Below, piece after piece: positions 8,305-16,208 of a stretch of DNA of 64,000 nt. A program made the position numbers and the translations under genes. How positions within the stretch are numbered: position 1 is the stretch's first letter; each line of letters opens with the position of its first letter. Source of the stretch: Luteipulveratus flavus. GTDB taxonomy: Bacteria; Actinomycetota; Actinomycetes; Actinomycetales; Dermatophilaceae. The notes below the pieces were generated by a model. The model saw only the letters and a program-made list of their open reading frames with translations, had not been told where the DNA came from and made no database searches. The DNA lies in the NCBI RefSeq assembly GCF_029080175.1, contig NZ_JARFJC010000016.1; one strand, given 5' to 3'.

Positions 8305-9473
8305 GACTGGTCACCCGATTCGTTGATGTCAGGGAAGGTAGGGCGCTGCTCTTTGGCGGTGGCGAACTGCTCGTACCGGATGTCGGCGGTCGGGAGGCCA
8401 AGGGCCTCGAGGCGCTCGACGGTGTGGTCGACCATCTCGGGCGAACCGCACACCAGCGCGATCCGGCCCTGCCAGTCGCGGCCGTCGGTGGCGACCTCGC
8501 CGACCAGACCGCGGCTGCCGGGGAAGGTCGGGTCGTCCGACACCACCGGGGTGTAGTCGAACCAGGGGCGGGCGGTGAGCTGAGTGAGCAGCTCGTGCTC
8601 GTAGAGGTTCCACGGGTGCCGGACGCCGTGGAAGAGGTGGACCTGCGGGGCGGTGCCGGAGCGCTGCCACTCGTGGTCGATGCGTTCCAGGTGCGCTCGC
8701 AGCGGCGCGAGCCCGGTCGAGCCCGCGATCATCAGCAGCGGGCGCTCGTTGTCGACGGGCAGCGTGAGCGTCTCGCCGATCGGGGCGCCGAGGCGGAGGG
8801 TCTGGCCGGGCTTCACCGACGTCACCAGGGCCGCGCTGACCTGGCCGCCCGGCACCCGCTGGACGTGCAGCTCCAGGGTGCCGTTGCGGCGCGGCGCGTT
8901 GGCGGGGCTGAGGTAGCGCCACAGGCGCGGGTGCTGGGGGATCTCGACCGCGACCGACTGACCCGCGACGTACTCCATCCGCTGGTTCGGACGCACCTGC
9001 AGCACCGCGACGTCGAGGGTTCGGCGGTCGACCGAGAGGACCTCGCCGTCCCAGGACGCCGGCTGGTAGTCCTCGGACTCCTCGGCGGCCTGGACCATCG
9101 CCGTGGCGATCACGCCGTACGCCGCCGCCCAGTCCGCCGCGACCTGCGGGGTCCACTCGGCGCCGAGGAAGTGCTCCAGCGTCGCCAGCAGGGACGCGCC
9201 GACCGCGCCGTAGTGGTCAGCCATGACCTGGAAACGGCGGTGGTCACGGCCGAGCTGCTGGATGAAGCCGGTGACCTCGTCCAGCCGGTCGACGTCGCTC
9301 ACGATCCGGCCCAGGGCGCTGACCAGCCGGTCGCGCTGGGTCGCCATGGACACCGGGAACATCTCGCGCAGCTCGGGATGCTCCAGGAACAGGTGCCCGT
9401 AGAACCACAGCGGGACCTCGTCGCCGGCCTTCTCGGCCAGCGCCCAGGTGTGCTTGAGCGCGTCGGTGTCCAC
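8301..9473 (-). CDS. Flavohemoglobin-type globin-oxidoreductase
   Basis: The N-terminal globin domain (about residues 1-135) carries FYGHLFLEHPELREMFP. The FAD domain contains LWRYLSPAN in place of the usual RQYS, and the NAD domain has GSTGLAPLRAHL and VCGSPEMV. Classic Hmp enzymes oxidise NO to nitrate using NAD(P)H and O2. The altered flavin motif (YLSPA) is shared with a distinct actinobacterial flavohemoglobin class, so NO dioxygenase activity is likely but not certain. It follows the truncated globin gene by 3 bases and overlaps the DivIVA-like gene. Confidence 0.85.
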   Translation of the reverse strand: MDTDALKHTWALAEKAGDEVPLWFYGHLFLEHPELREMFPVSMATQRDRLVSALGRIVSDVDRLDEVTGFIQQLGRDHRRFQVMADHYGAVGASLLATLEHFLGAEWTPQVAADWAAAYGVIATAMVQAAEESEDYQPASWDGEVLSVDRRTLDVAVLQVRPNQRMEYVAGQSVAVEIPQHPRLWRYLSPANAPRRNGTLELHVQRVPGGQVSAALVTSVKPGQTLRLGAPIGETLTLPVDNERPLLMIAGSTGLAPLRAHLERIDHEWQRSGTAPQVHLFHGVRHPWNLYEHELLTQLTARPWFDYTPVVSDDPTFPGSRGLVGEVATDGRDWQGRIALVCGSPEMVDHTVERLEALGLPTADIRYEQFATAKEQRPTFPDINESGDQS

Positions 9474-9476
9474 CGA

Positions 9477-9869
9477 TCAGTGCGCGTCGGCCGTGACGAT
9501 GTCCGGCTGCGTCTGCCCGAGCGCCGCGACGACGCGGTCGATGATCGCCGCGGGCACCGAGAACTCCTGCAGCGCAGCGACCAGGTGCCCGACCACGGCG
9601 GCGAAGTGCTCGGGGCGGATCGGCAGCTCGGCGTGCGCGGCCCGCAGCTCGCGGCCGTCGTACTCGGCCGGGCCGCCCATGACCTGGGAGACCAGCAGCA
9701 CCTGGTGCCGCTTGAGCGACGCCATGTCGATGCCCGCGAAGAACGGCGCGAGGTCGGGGTCGCCGACGACGAGCTCGTAGAAGCGGTTCACGACGGCCTT
9801 GACGGCGGGACCACCTCCGACCGCCTCGTAGTCGCTCACGGTCTGGGCGGGGACGTCGTGCTCGCTCAT
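9477..9869 (-). CDS. Group I truncated hemoglobin
   Basis: A 130-residue 2-over-2 globin. It shows the family pattern PFF, then LKRHQ, a GG pair followed by Y, and the proximal-histidine region LRAAHAELPI. Group I (HbN-like) proteins bind O2 and NO and are linked to NO detoxification. The ATG at 9869 has a GGAGC site. It is the first gene of a tight three-gene unit with flavohemoglobin and the DivIVA-like protein, so the operon probably responds to nitrosative stress or low oxygen. Confidence 0.88.
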   Translation of the reverse strand: MSEHDVPAQTVSDYEAVGGGPAVKAVVNRFYELVVGDPDLAPFFAGIDMASLKRHQVLLVSQVMGGPAEYDGRELRAAHAELPIRPEHFAAVVGHLVAALQEFSVPAAIIDRVVAALGQTQPDIVTADAH

Positions 9870-9900
9870 GGGGGCTCCGTTCGTCGTCGGTGACGCCGCC

Positions 9901-9927
9901 CGTCGCAGCCCCCTGCTGGCTGCGACG
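9901..9927. promoter_or_regulatory. 10-bp hairpin in the globin operon leader
   Basis: CGTCGCAGCC at 9901-9910 pairs exactly with 9918-9927 across a 7-base loop. It lies 31 bases before the truncated globin start, in a 186-base divergent spacer. It could be an operator or a leader hairpin. The same spacer also holds a TTCGCGAA palindrome near 9976. I do not recognise a known NO-responsive box. Confidence 0.4.
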
Positions 9928-10055
9928 ACACAGGCCTCACCAAGATCGCGTGCCCGGACGGGATGCGCCAGTCCTTTCGCGAAGTTCTTTCCGGACATTC
10001 CGCAAGGGTGTGGCGTCCGAACCGTGGTGTCCGTGGGGTGGGCCATGCTGTCCGC

Positions 10056-11006
10056 GTGGCCATCGACTACGTCGCTCTCGGGGACTCCTACGCGGCCGGT
10101 GCGGGAGCCGGCGACCCCGGCCCGGACAACCCGTGCCTGCGCAGCCGCGGTGCGTACCCCGTGCAGGTGGCCGCCGCCCTGGGGGTCGACCTGGCGATGC
10201 AGGCCTGCCAAGGCGCGACCGTCGCCGACGTGGTGGCCGGTCAGCTCGGGCCGCTGGCACCAGGCGTCACGCTCGTCACCGTCACCGCAGGAGGCAACGA
10301 CCTGGGGTTCGCCCACGTGCTGACCGAGTGTGCGAAGCCCGCGTGGATGGGCGACTCCGACCCCGTCATCGACGCCGCGCTGACCGTGCTGCGGGAAGAC
10401 GTGCCGAGGCGCCTCGTCGACCTGTACGGCCGCGTCCGGCGGGCGGCTCCGGACGCGCGGCTCGTGGTGGCCGGCTACCCGCGGCTGTTCGCCGGTGAGG
10501 ACTGCAACCTGCTGACGTTCTTCAGCGACCACGAGATGACCCGGCTGAACGACGCCGCGGACGAGCTCGCGGGGGTGATCGGCGCGGCGGCCGAGCAGGC
10601 AGGCGCCGAGTTCGTCGACGTACGAACGGTGTTCGAGGGGCACGCGGTCTGTCAGAAGCCGGAGTGGATCCGCGGGGTGTCCCATCCGATCGAGGTCTCC
10701 TTTCACCCGACCACCCCGGGCCACGACGCGTACGCGCGGCTGGTGCTGGAGCGTCTCGGCCGCCCGGAGGTGCCCGAGCCCGCCCGGGAGCCGCGAGTCG
10801 TGCAGGGTGCGCCGACCGGGGTGCGGACGCGGTTCGAGCTGCCCGACCTGCTCGGCGAGGAGAGCCTGCACGGTGCTCGGCGCAGCGGCCTGGACCCTGA
10901 CGAGGTCGCCGCCCTGGCCCGCGCAGCGCCCGACGACCACGCCGCGCGACAGCGCCTCAACGACCTGGACGCCCACGTCCGGTCGCGCGCGCACGCCCGG
11001 GACTGA
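10056..11006 (+). CDS. SGNH/GDSL hydrolase, no signal peptide
   Basis: The esterase/lipase fold is shown by GDSYAAG (nucleophile serine, block I), TVTAGGNDLGF (block III) and a C-terminal SFHPTTPGHDAYA with the catalytic histidine. The GTG at 10056 puts the GDS block at the extreme N-terminus and leaves no signal sequence. The longer in-frame ATG at 9963 adds a non-hydrophobic extension. The sequence is strongly similar to the next gene across GEDCNLLTFFS, GHAVC and HP motifs, so the two are tandem paralogues. A helical C-terminal tail of about 45 residues is shared. The substrate is unknown. Confidence 0.8.
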   Translation: MAIDYVALGDSYAAGAGAGDPGPDNPCLRSRGAYPVQVAAALGVDLAMQACQGATVADVVAGQLGPLAPGVTLVTVTAGGNDLGFAHVLTECAKPAWMGDSDPVIDAALTVLREDVPRRLVDLYGRVRRAAPDARLVVAGYPRLFAGEDCNLLTFFSDHEMTRLNDAADELAGVIGAAAEQAGAEFVDVRTVFEGHAVCQKPEWIRGVSHPIEVSFHPTTPGHDAYARLVLERLGRPEVPEPAREPRVVQGAPTGVRTRFELPDLLGEESLHGARRSGLDPDEVAALARAAPDDHAARQRLNDLDAHVRSRAHARD

Positions 11007-11056
11007 CGAGACCTGTTCATCCATAGAACATTTCACGAGGAACAGCAGGGGATTCG

Positions 11057-11080
11057 TTGACTGATTCTTGAATCATTCGT
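11057..11080. promoter_or_regulatory. Possible promoter/operator of the secreted SGNH hydrolase gene
   Basis: TTGACT at 11057-11062 resembles a -35 box. It is directly followed by the dyad TGATTC-TT-GAATCA (11062-11075). The surrounding 123-base spacer is AT-rich for this genome. No clear -10 box was found at the ideal spacing. Confidence 0.35.
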
Positions 11081-11129
11081 CAGTGAATTCCGGTTGTGGC
11101 GTGGGTCACACAGGAGGACGTTTCTCCCC

Positions 11130-12164
11130 ATGACGAGACGTTCTGCTGTGGTTGGTCTGGTGCTCGCCGGCTCCTCCGCTCTCTCCGTGGGGCTGATGCC
11201 CGCGGCGGGCGCTGCGGCCGGCTCCTACGTCGCCCTCGGCGACTCCTACTCCGCGGGTGTCGGCACCCGCGCCAAGGTCGACAGCTGCTACCGGTCGCCG
11301 TACGGCTACCCCGCGCTGGTGGCCTCGCGATACGGGCTGTCGCTGAGCTATCAGGCGTGCAGCGGCGCGACGACCGCGGACGTCACCAACAACCAGCTCG
11401 GTGCGCTGAGCAGCGGGACGTCCCTGGTGTCCATGACCATCGGCGGCAACGACGTCGGGTTCGCCAACGTCATCACCACCTGCGCCCAGCCGAGCTGGCT
11501 GAGCGACTGCAACGGCGCGATCGCGAACGGTCGCTCCATCCTCACCAACCAGCTGCCCGGGCGGTACGACTCGCTGTTCGGCTCGATCCGCACCAAGGCG
11601 CCCAACGCCAAGGTCGCCATCGGCGGGTACCCGCTGATCTTCAACGGCGAGGACTGCAACGCCCTGACGTTCTTCAGCCCGACGGAGGAGGCCAGCCTCA
11701 ACTCCGCCACGAACGACCTGGACAGCCTGATCCGGACGAAGGCGACCGCCCGCGGGTTCAGCTACGTCGACCCGCGCTCGTCGTTCTCCGGGCACGCGGT
11801 GTGCGACAACGTGGAGTGGATCAACGGCCTGAGCAGCCCGATCGAGGAGTCCTACCACCCCAACCGGGACGGGAACGTCGGCTACGCCAAGCTCTTCGGG
11901 CCGGCGCTGACGGGCACTTCCTACCTCACCACGACGACGGCGGCGAAGACGTCCTCGACCGCGCGTACGCGCCACGCCGCCGACGCCGTCCTGGCCATGA
12001 ACCTCACCTCGTCGAAGAACCTCGCCAAGGCCCAGGCCGCCGGCGTCTCGACGCGCGAGGTCAAGCGGCTCACCACGATGCTCCGCTCCACGGACGCCGG
12101 CACGGTCGCCGACGGCCTGGCCGGGCTGAAGCAGCTGGACCGGCAGGCCGCCGCCGGCCGCTGA
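11130..12164 (+). CDS. Secreted SGNH/GDSL hydrolase
   Basis: A signal peptide covers residues 1 to about 29 (TRR, then a hydrophobic core, then AGAAAG). The mature part opens directly with YVALGDSYSAG and continues with TIGGNDVGF and the ESYHPN histidine block. It resembles Streptomyces secreted esterases and lipases of this fold. The ATG at 11130 is preceded by AGGAGG at 11112, 12 bases away, somewhat far. The C-terminus has a Thr/Ser-rich linker and a helical tail like that of its neighbour. The preceding gene looks like a cytoplasmic copy. A strong hairpin ends the unit. Confidence 0.85.
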   Translation: MTRRSAVVGLVLAGSSALSVGLMPAAGAAAGSYVALGDSYSAGVGTRAKVDSCYRSPYGYPALVASRYGLSLSYQACSGATTADVTNNQLGALSSGTSLVSMTIGGNDVGFANVITTCAQPSWLSDCNGAIANGRSILTNQLPGRYDSLFGSIRTKAPNAKVAIGGYPLIFNGEDCNALTFFSPTEEASLNSATNDLDSLIRTKATARGFSYVDPRSSFSGHAVCDNVEWINGLSSPIEESYHPNRDGNVGYAKLFGPALTGTSYLTTTTAAKTSSTARTRHAADAVLAMNLTSSKNLAKAQAAGVSTREVKRLTTMLRSTDAGTVADGLAGLKQLDRQAAAGR

Positions 12165-12196
12165 CCGGCGACCTCCTCCCCGGAGGGCATCTCGCG

Positions 12197-12240
12197 CCGA
12201 GAGGACCACGTGACCACCGACGGGCACGTGGTCCTCTCGG
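12197..12240 (+). terminator. 16-bp stem hairpin after the SGNH hydrolase gene
   Basis: CCGAGAGGACCACGTG at 12197-12212 pairs perfectly with 12225-12240 across a 12-base loop. It lies 33 bases after the stop codon. The remaining 103 bases to the next gene show nothing else notable. Confidence 0.7.
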
Positions 12241-12343
12241 GCTGTCCGGGGTCCGAACGGTCGCGTTCGTGGACGGCGGGTTGCTCGCGCCGAGGTGGCG
12301 TGGGCGAGGATGGTGGCAGCGTGCACCGAAGGAGCCAGCCCTG

Positions 12344-13006
12344 ATGCGCCTGCTGCTGATCCGCCACGGCCAGACCCCGGCGAACGTCGCCGGGTCCCTG
12401 GACACCGCCCTGCCCGGTCCCGGGCTGACCGACCTCGGCGACGCCCAGGCGGACGCCATTCCCGAAGCCGTCGCCGGCGAGGGGATCGAGGCGGTCTTCG
12501 CCTCGCGGGCGCTGCGGGCGCAGCAGACCGCCGCGCCGCTGGCACGCGCGATCGGCGTACCCGTGCTCGAGCTGCCTGGCGTCCACGAGATCCAGGCCGG
12601 TGACGTCGAGAAGGCGACCGACGAGGAGAGCGTCCACACCTACCTCGGTGTGCTGTGGCGGTGGACGCACGGCGAGCTCGACGCGCGGATGCCCGGCGGC
12701 GAGACCGGCGAGGAGGTCCTCGCGCGGGTGGACGACTCACTGCGGCACGTCGTCGCCTCCGGCGCGCAGGTGGCCGCGGTCGTCAGTCACGGCGCCCTCA
12801 TCCGGGTGTGGACCACCGTCCGGGCCGGCAACCTCGCAGCGGCGTTCGCGCGCAACAACCCGCTCGGCAACACCGGCGTGGTCGTCGTCGAGGGCGATCC
12901 GGGCGGCTGGCTGGCGCTGTCGTGGATGGGTTCACCGCTCGGGGGGCCCGGCGTCGACGACGCCGATCCGTTCGACGGGCCGGCCGGCGAGCCGCTGCAC
13001 GCCTGA
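12344..13006 (+). CDS. Histidine phosphatase family protein (phosphoglycerate mutase-like)
   Basis: A 220-residue branch-1 phosphatase. The catalytic LLLIRHGQTPANV is at the N-terminus, RALRAQQTAAPLA follows in the expected position, and VVSHGALIRVW supplies the second histidine. The ATG at 12344 has a GGAG site. The substrate could be a sugar phosphate or a similar small molecule; nothing around it narrows this. It differs from the phosphatase at 2662-3351 in keeping a canonical SHG motif. Confidence 0.8.
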   Translation: MRLLLIRHGQTPANVAGSLDTALPGPGLTDLGDAQADAIPEAVAGEGIEAVFASRALRAQQTAAPLARAIGVPVLELPGVHEIQAGDVEKATDEESVHTYLGVLWRWTHGELDARMPGGETGEEVLARVDDSLRHVVASGAQVAAVVSHGALIRVWTTVRAGNLAAAFARNNPLGNTGVVVVEGDPGGWLALSWMGSPLGGPGVDDADPFDGPAGEPLHA

Positions 13007-13148
13007 GGCTGGACCGCAGCGCGCTCGCGTACCGCGGTTCATCTCGTCTCCCTATGGATGTCGTGCGTCCATCCGTGCGGCCCCCGGCGTTCAACGTCGC
13101 GGAGTTGGCTGCCAGCCGCATGCACGACTCCACTGAGGGAGAACACTG

Positions 13149-14564
13149 ATGAGCACTGCACGACTCCGCCGCCGTACGACGCTGGTGGCCGTCGCCGCAG
13201 CCGGGACCCTGGTCCTCGTCGGCGGTTACGCCGTCGCCGGCACCGGCAGCGACCTGAGCCGGCCCGGTGGTGCGGCTCGCCTGCACGGCGACCAGACCCA
13301 GGCGGTCAAGAAGGCCGTCAAGGGCGGCCACGCCCGCAACGTCATCCTGCTGATCGGTGACGGCATGGGCGACTCGGAGATCACCTCCGCCCGCAACTAC
13401 TCCGTCGGCGCCGACGGTCGGCTGCCCGGCATCGACGCGATGCCGCTGACCGGCCAGTACACGACGTTCTCGCTGACCAAGGACGGCAAGCCGGACTACG
13501 TCACCGACTCCGCGGCGTCCGGCACCGGCTGGTCGACCGGCACCAAGTCCTATGACGGCGCGATCGCCGTCGACATCAAGGGCGCCCCGCACGCGACGCT
13601 GCTCGAGCTGGCCAAGAAGAACGGCCTGCGCACCGGCAACGTCACCACCGCAGAGATCGAGGACGCGACGCCCGCGGTCCAGGCCGCGCACGTGACGTCC
13701 CGCTCCTGCTACGGCCCGGCGGTCACGCTGAAGACTTGCCCGACCAACGCCCTGGAGAACGGCGGTCGGGGCTCGATCGCCGAGCAGCTGATCGACACCC
13801 GCGCCGACGTCACGCTCGGTGGCGGCGCCAAGACGTTCGCGGAGAAGGCGACCGCCGGCCGCTACCAGGGCCTGACCCTGCGCGACCAGGCCCAGGCGCG
13901 CGGCTACCAGCTGCCGACGACCGCGGCCGAGCTCGACGCGGTGAGGTCAGCCGACCAGAAGCGCCCGGTGCTCGGCCTGTTCGCCGACGGCAACTTCCCG
14001 GTCGACTGGTCCGGTCCGGCCGCGACGAAGGACGGCGCCACCAAGCCGGCGGCGCGCTGCACCCCGAACGCCGACCAGCCCGCGACGCAGCCGGCGCTGA
14101 AGGCGATGACCACCAAGGCGATCTCGCTGCTCGACAACGCCAAGGTTTCCCGGAAGGGCTTCTTCCTGCAGGTCGAGGGCGCGAGCATCGACAAGCAGGA
14201 CCACGCCGCGAACGCCTGCGGTCAGATCGGTGAGACCGTCGGCTTCGACGCCGCGGTGAAGGCCGCGCTGGACTTCGCCAAGAAGGACGGCAACACCACG
14301 GTCATCGTCACCGCTGACCACGGCCACACCAGCCAGATCGTCGAGCCGGGCGTCAACACCCCAGGCCTGACGACCACGCTGCTGACCAACGAGGGCAGCC
14401 CCATGACCCTCAGCTACGGCACCGCTCCCGAGGGCGGCTCGCAGGAGCACACCGGTACCCAGGTGCGGATCGGCGCGTACGGCCCGCGCGCGGCCAACGT
14501 CGTCGGCCTCACCGACCAGACCGACCTGCACTACACGATCAAGGACGCGCTGAACCTGCGCTGA
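13149..14564 (+). CDS. Secreted alkaline phosphatase (PhoA family)
   Basis: Hydrolyses phosphomonoesters outside the cell. An N-terminal export signal (LRRRTTLVAVAAAGTLVLVGG) is followed by the metal-site motif LIGDGMGDSEI. The nucleophile region TDSAASGTGWSTG places the catalytic serine at residue 121, and TADHGHTSQIVEP carries the zinc ligands. At 471 residues it is normal for the family. Phosphate control is expected, but the 142-base upstream spacer has at most one PHO-like half repeat (13037-13047). A bidirectional terminator follows the gene. Confidence 0.9.
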   Translation: MSTARLRRRTTLVAVAAAGTLVLVGGYAVAGTGSDLSRPGGAARLHGDQTQAVKKAVKGGHARNVILLIGDGMGDSEITSARNYSVGADGRLPGIDAMPLTGQYTTFSLTKDGKPDYVTDSAASGTGWSTGTKSYDGAIAVDIKGAPHATLLELAKKNGLRTGNVTTAEIEDATPAVQAAHVTSRSCYGPAVTLKTCPTNALENGGRGSIAEQLIDTRADVTLGGGAKTFAEKATAGRYQGLTLRDQAQARGYQLPTTAAELDAVRSADQKRPVLGLFADGNFPVDWSGPAATKDGATKPAARCTPNADQPATQPALKAMTTKAISLLDNAKVSRKGFFLQVEGASIDKQDHAANACGQIGETVGFDAAVKAALDFAKKDGNTTVIVTADHGHTSQIVEPGVNTPGLTTTLLTNEGSPMTLSYGTAPEGGSQEHTGTQVRIGAYGPRAANVVGLTDQTDLHYTIKDALNLR

Positions 14565-14576
14565 CCCCCGTACGCA

Positions 14577-14614
14577 CCAGTGCCCCACTCCCGCGGACGG
14601 GAGTGGGGCACTGG
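14577..14614. terminator. Bidirectional 16-bp stem terminator
   Basis: CCAGTGCCCCACTCCC at 14577-14592 pairs exactly with 14599-14614 across a 6-base loop. It sits between two convergent genes and can serve both. Confidence 0.8.
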
Positions 14615-14621
14615 CGTGTGG

Positions 14622-14795
14622 CTACTTCTTGAAGGCGTCCTTGGCGTTCTCGCCGGCCTTCTTCAGGTCGGCCTCGGTCTGGTCGCCCTGACCCTCGGCC
14701 TTCAGGCGCTCGTCGCCCTTGGCGTCGCCGAGCGCTTCCTTCGCCTTGCCGGCTGCGTCGTCGGCCGCGTTCTTGATCTTGTCCGTGAAGCCCAT
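14622..14795 (-). CDS. CsbD-family stress protein
   Basis: A 57-residue, charged, lysine- and alanine-rich helical protein. KIKNAADDAAGKAKEALGD and the later KAEGQGDQTEADL-like repeat are typical of the CsbD family, induced by general stress in other bacteria. The ATG at 14795 has a GAGGAAG site. The molecular role is not known. Confidence 0.85.
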   Translation of the reverse strand: MGFTDKIKNAADDAAGKAKEALGDAKGDERLKAEGQGDQTEADLKKAGENAKDAFKK

Positions 14796-14987
14796 CAGGT
14801 GCTTCCTCTCGGTAGACAACACCTTCACTATGCGTCAGTCCCGGCCGACATGCCAGGGTGTCGGGGCTGATCCGGGCGTGTCGGCCTGCGGCGCGTTCTG
14901 CCGCCGCTACTCTCTTATCCGTAGTAGCGTTCATCGCGTTGCACCGGGGCCTGCCTGGTGCGCGCCGAAAGAGGGAGGAGGCGCCGC

Positions 14988-15311
14988 GTGGACACGAGCC
15001 AGCTGCTCAAGGGAGTGCTGGACATCGCCGTACTCGCCGTGCTGAGGGAGGGCGACGGCTACGGGTACGACGTCGTACGGCGCCTGCGGACCGCCGGTCT
15101 GGACGACGTCGGCGACGCCAGCGTGTACGGGACGCTGCGGCGGCTCTACACCGCCGGCGCGCTCACGTCGTACGTGCAGCCCAGCGACGAGGGGCCGCAC
15201 CGCAAGTACTACGCGCTCAACGCCACCGGGCGGGACCTGTTGGAGCGCTCGACCAAGACCTGGGACCACTTCGCCGACACGATGTCGGCCCTGCTGAGGG
15301 AGACAGCATGA
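14988..15311 (+). CDS. PadR-family transcriptional regulator
   Basis: A 107-residue winged helix protein with the PadR signature: DIAVLAVLREGDGYGYDVVRRL, then SVYGTLRRLYTAG and RKYYALNATGRDLL. The GTG at 14988 is set by a GAGGGAGGAG ribosome site. Its stop overlaps the next start (ATGA), so it is translationally coupled to a HAAS-domain membrane protein. This is a common actinobacterial pair in which the regulator controls the membrane protein operon. Confidence 0.85.
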   Translation: MDTSQLLKGVLDIAVLAVLREGDGYGYDVVRRLRTAGLDDVGDASVYGTLRRLYTAGALTSYVQPSDEGPHRKYYALNATGRDLLERSTKTWDHFADTMSALLRETA

Positions 15312-16135
15312 GCACGGTCGTCGACACGGACGCGGCCACGGCGTACCGGGAGCGGGTGGGCGCGGCGCTCGCCGACCTGCCGGCGGAGGAGCGTGACGAC
15401 CTGCTGGAGGACGTCGCCGAGCACCTGGCCGAGCTGTCGGTCGAGCTGGGTGACCCGTCGGCCGCGGTGCTCGAGCAGCGGCTCGGCACGCCGGAGCAGT
15501 ACGCCGCCGAGCTGCGCACGGCCGCGGGCTGTCAGAACCCTGCTTCCACCGCCAGGAACGGGCGGGCGCGACTCGCGCTCACGGCTGCGGTGCTCTCGAC
15601 GCTCCTGCTGCCCCTGCTCGTCGTCGGGTGGGTCGTGGTGAACCACTCCCACCCGTTCCGAGACCTCCTCGCTGTCGCGGTCGTGGGACTTGCGCCGGCC
15701 GCCCTCGGCCTGCTCGCCGTGCGGGGGCAGGACGTGACCGTGGTGGCTCGGCTCGAGGTCTGGCAGCTCGGCACGCGCGTGGTGCGCCGTGCCGCCGCGG
15801 CCTCACCAGAATGGTTCGTCCGGGAGCTGCGGGCCGTCGGCCAGCCGGTCTGGTGGGCGTTGCGCGGTGCGCTCGTCGGCGCTGCCGCCTACTTCGTCCT
15901 GATCGAGGGCCGACCCTCGCGAGCGACCGTGCCGAAGCTGGTGATCCCCGTGCTACTGACCGCCATCGCGTCGGTCTGGCTGGCCCGCCGGGCGCAGCAG
16001 GACCGACGGTGGCTCTTCCTCCTGGTCCCGGCCAACGCGGCGGTGCTGCTCAGCCTGATGATGGTGCTCATGCAGGGCACGTCCTTCTGGACCGGCGGGT
16101 ACGTCGAGTTCCATCCGCGGATGTACGGCTGGTGA
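15308..16135 (+). CDS. HAAS-domain membrane protein
   Basis: A 275-residue protein. The N-terminal 75 residues form a helical module (LPAEERDDLLEDVAEHLAEL and LGTPEQYAAELR) of the HAAS/DUF1700 type that accompanies PadR regulators. About six hydrophobic segments follow from residue 90 to 260. The likely role is signalling or membrane sensing with the PadR partner. Function is otherwise unknown. It overlaps the PadR gene by 4 bases. Confidence 0.7.
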   Translation: MSTVVDTDAATAYRERVGAALADLPAEERDDLLEDVAEHLAELSVELGDPSAAVLEQRLGTPEQYAAELRTAAGCQNPASTARNGRARLALTAAVLSTLLLPLLVVGWVVVNHSHPFRDLLAVAVVGLAPAALGLLAVRGQDVTVVARLEVWQLGTRVVRRAAAASPEWFVRELRAVGQPVWWALRGALVGAAAYFVLIEGRPSRATVPKLVIPVLLTAIASVWLARRAQQDRRWLFLLVPANAAVLLSLMMVLMQGTSFWTGGYVEFHPRMYGW

Positions 16136-16149
16136 TGAGCGGTTCGTCG

Positions 16150-16201
16150 CTCAACGGGTGTAGGGACGCGGCGTATGGACCGCGTTCCTCCACCCATTGA
16201 G
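16150..16201. terminator. Long imperfect hairpin between convergent genes
   Basis: The 22-base arm starting CTCAACGGGTG (16150-16171) pairs with 16180-16201 with three mismatches and an 8-base loop. It fills most of the 73-base convergent spacer and probably terminates both transcripts. Confidence 0.6.
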
Positions 16202-16208
16202 GGCGGGG

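Noticed and set aside
11007..11056. Leader RNA or riboswitch upstream of the secreted SGNH gene
   Set aside because: The spacer is short and shows no multi-stem structure; a simple promoter or operator is enough.
13037..13047. Possible PHO box before the alkaline phosphatase gene
   Set aside because: Only one GTTCATC-like unit is convincing; the next 11 bases do not repeat it.
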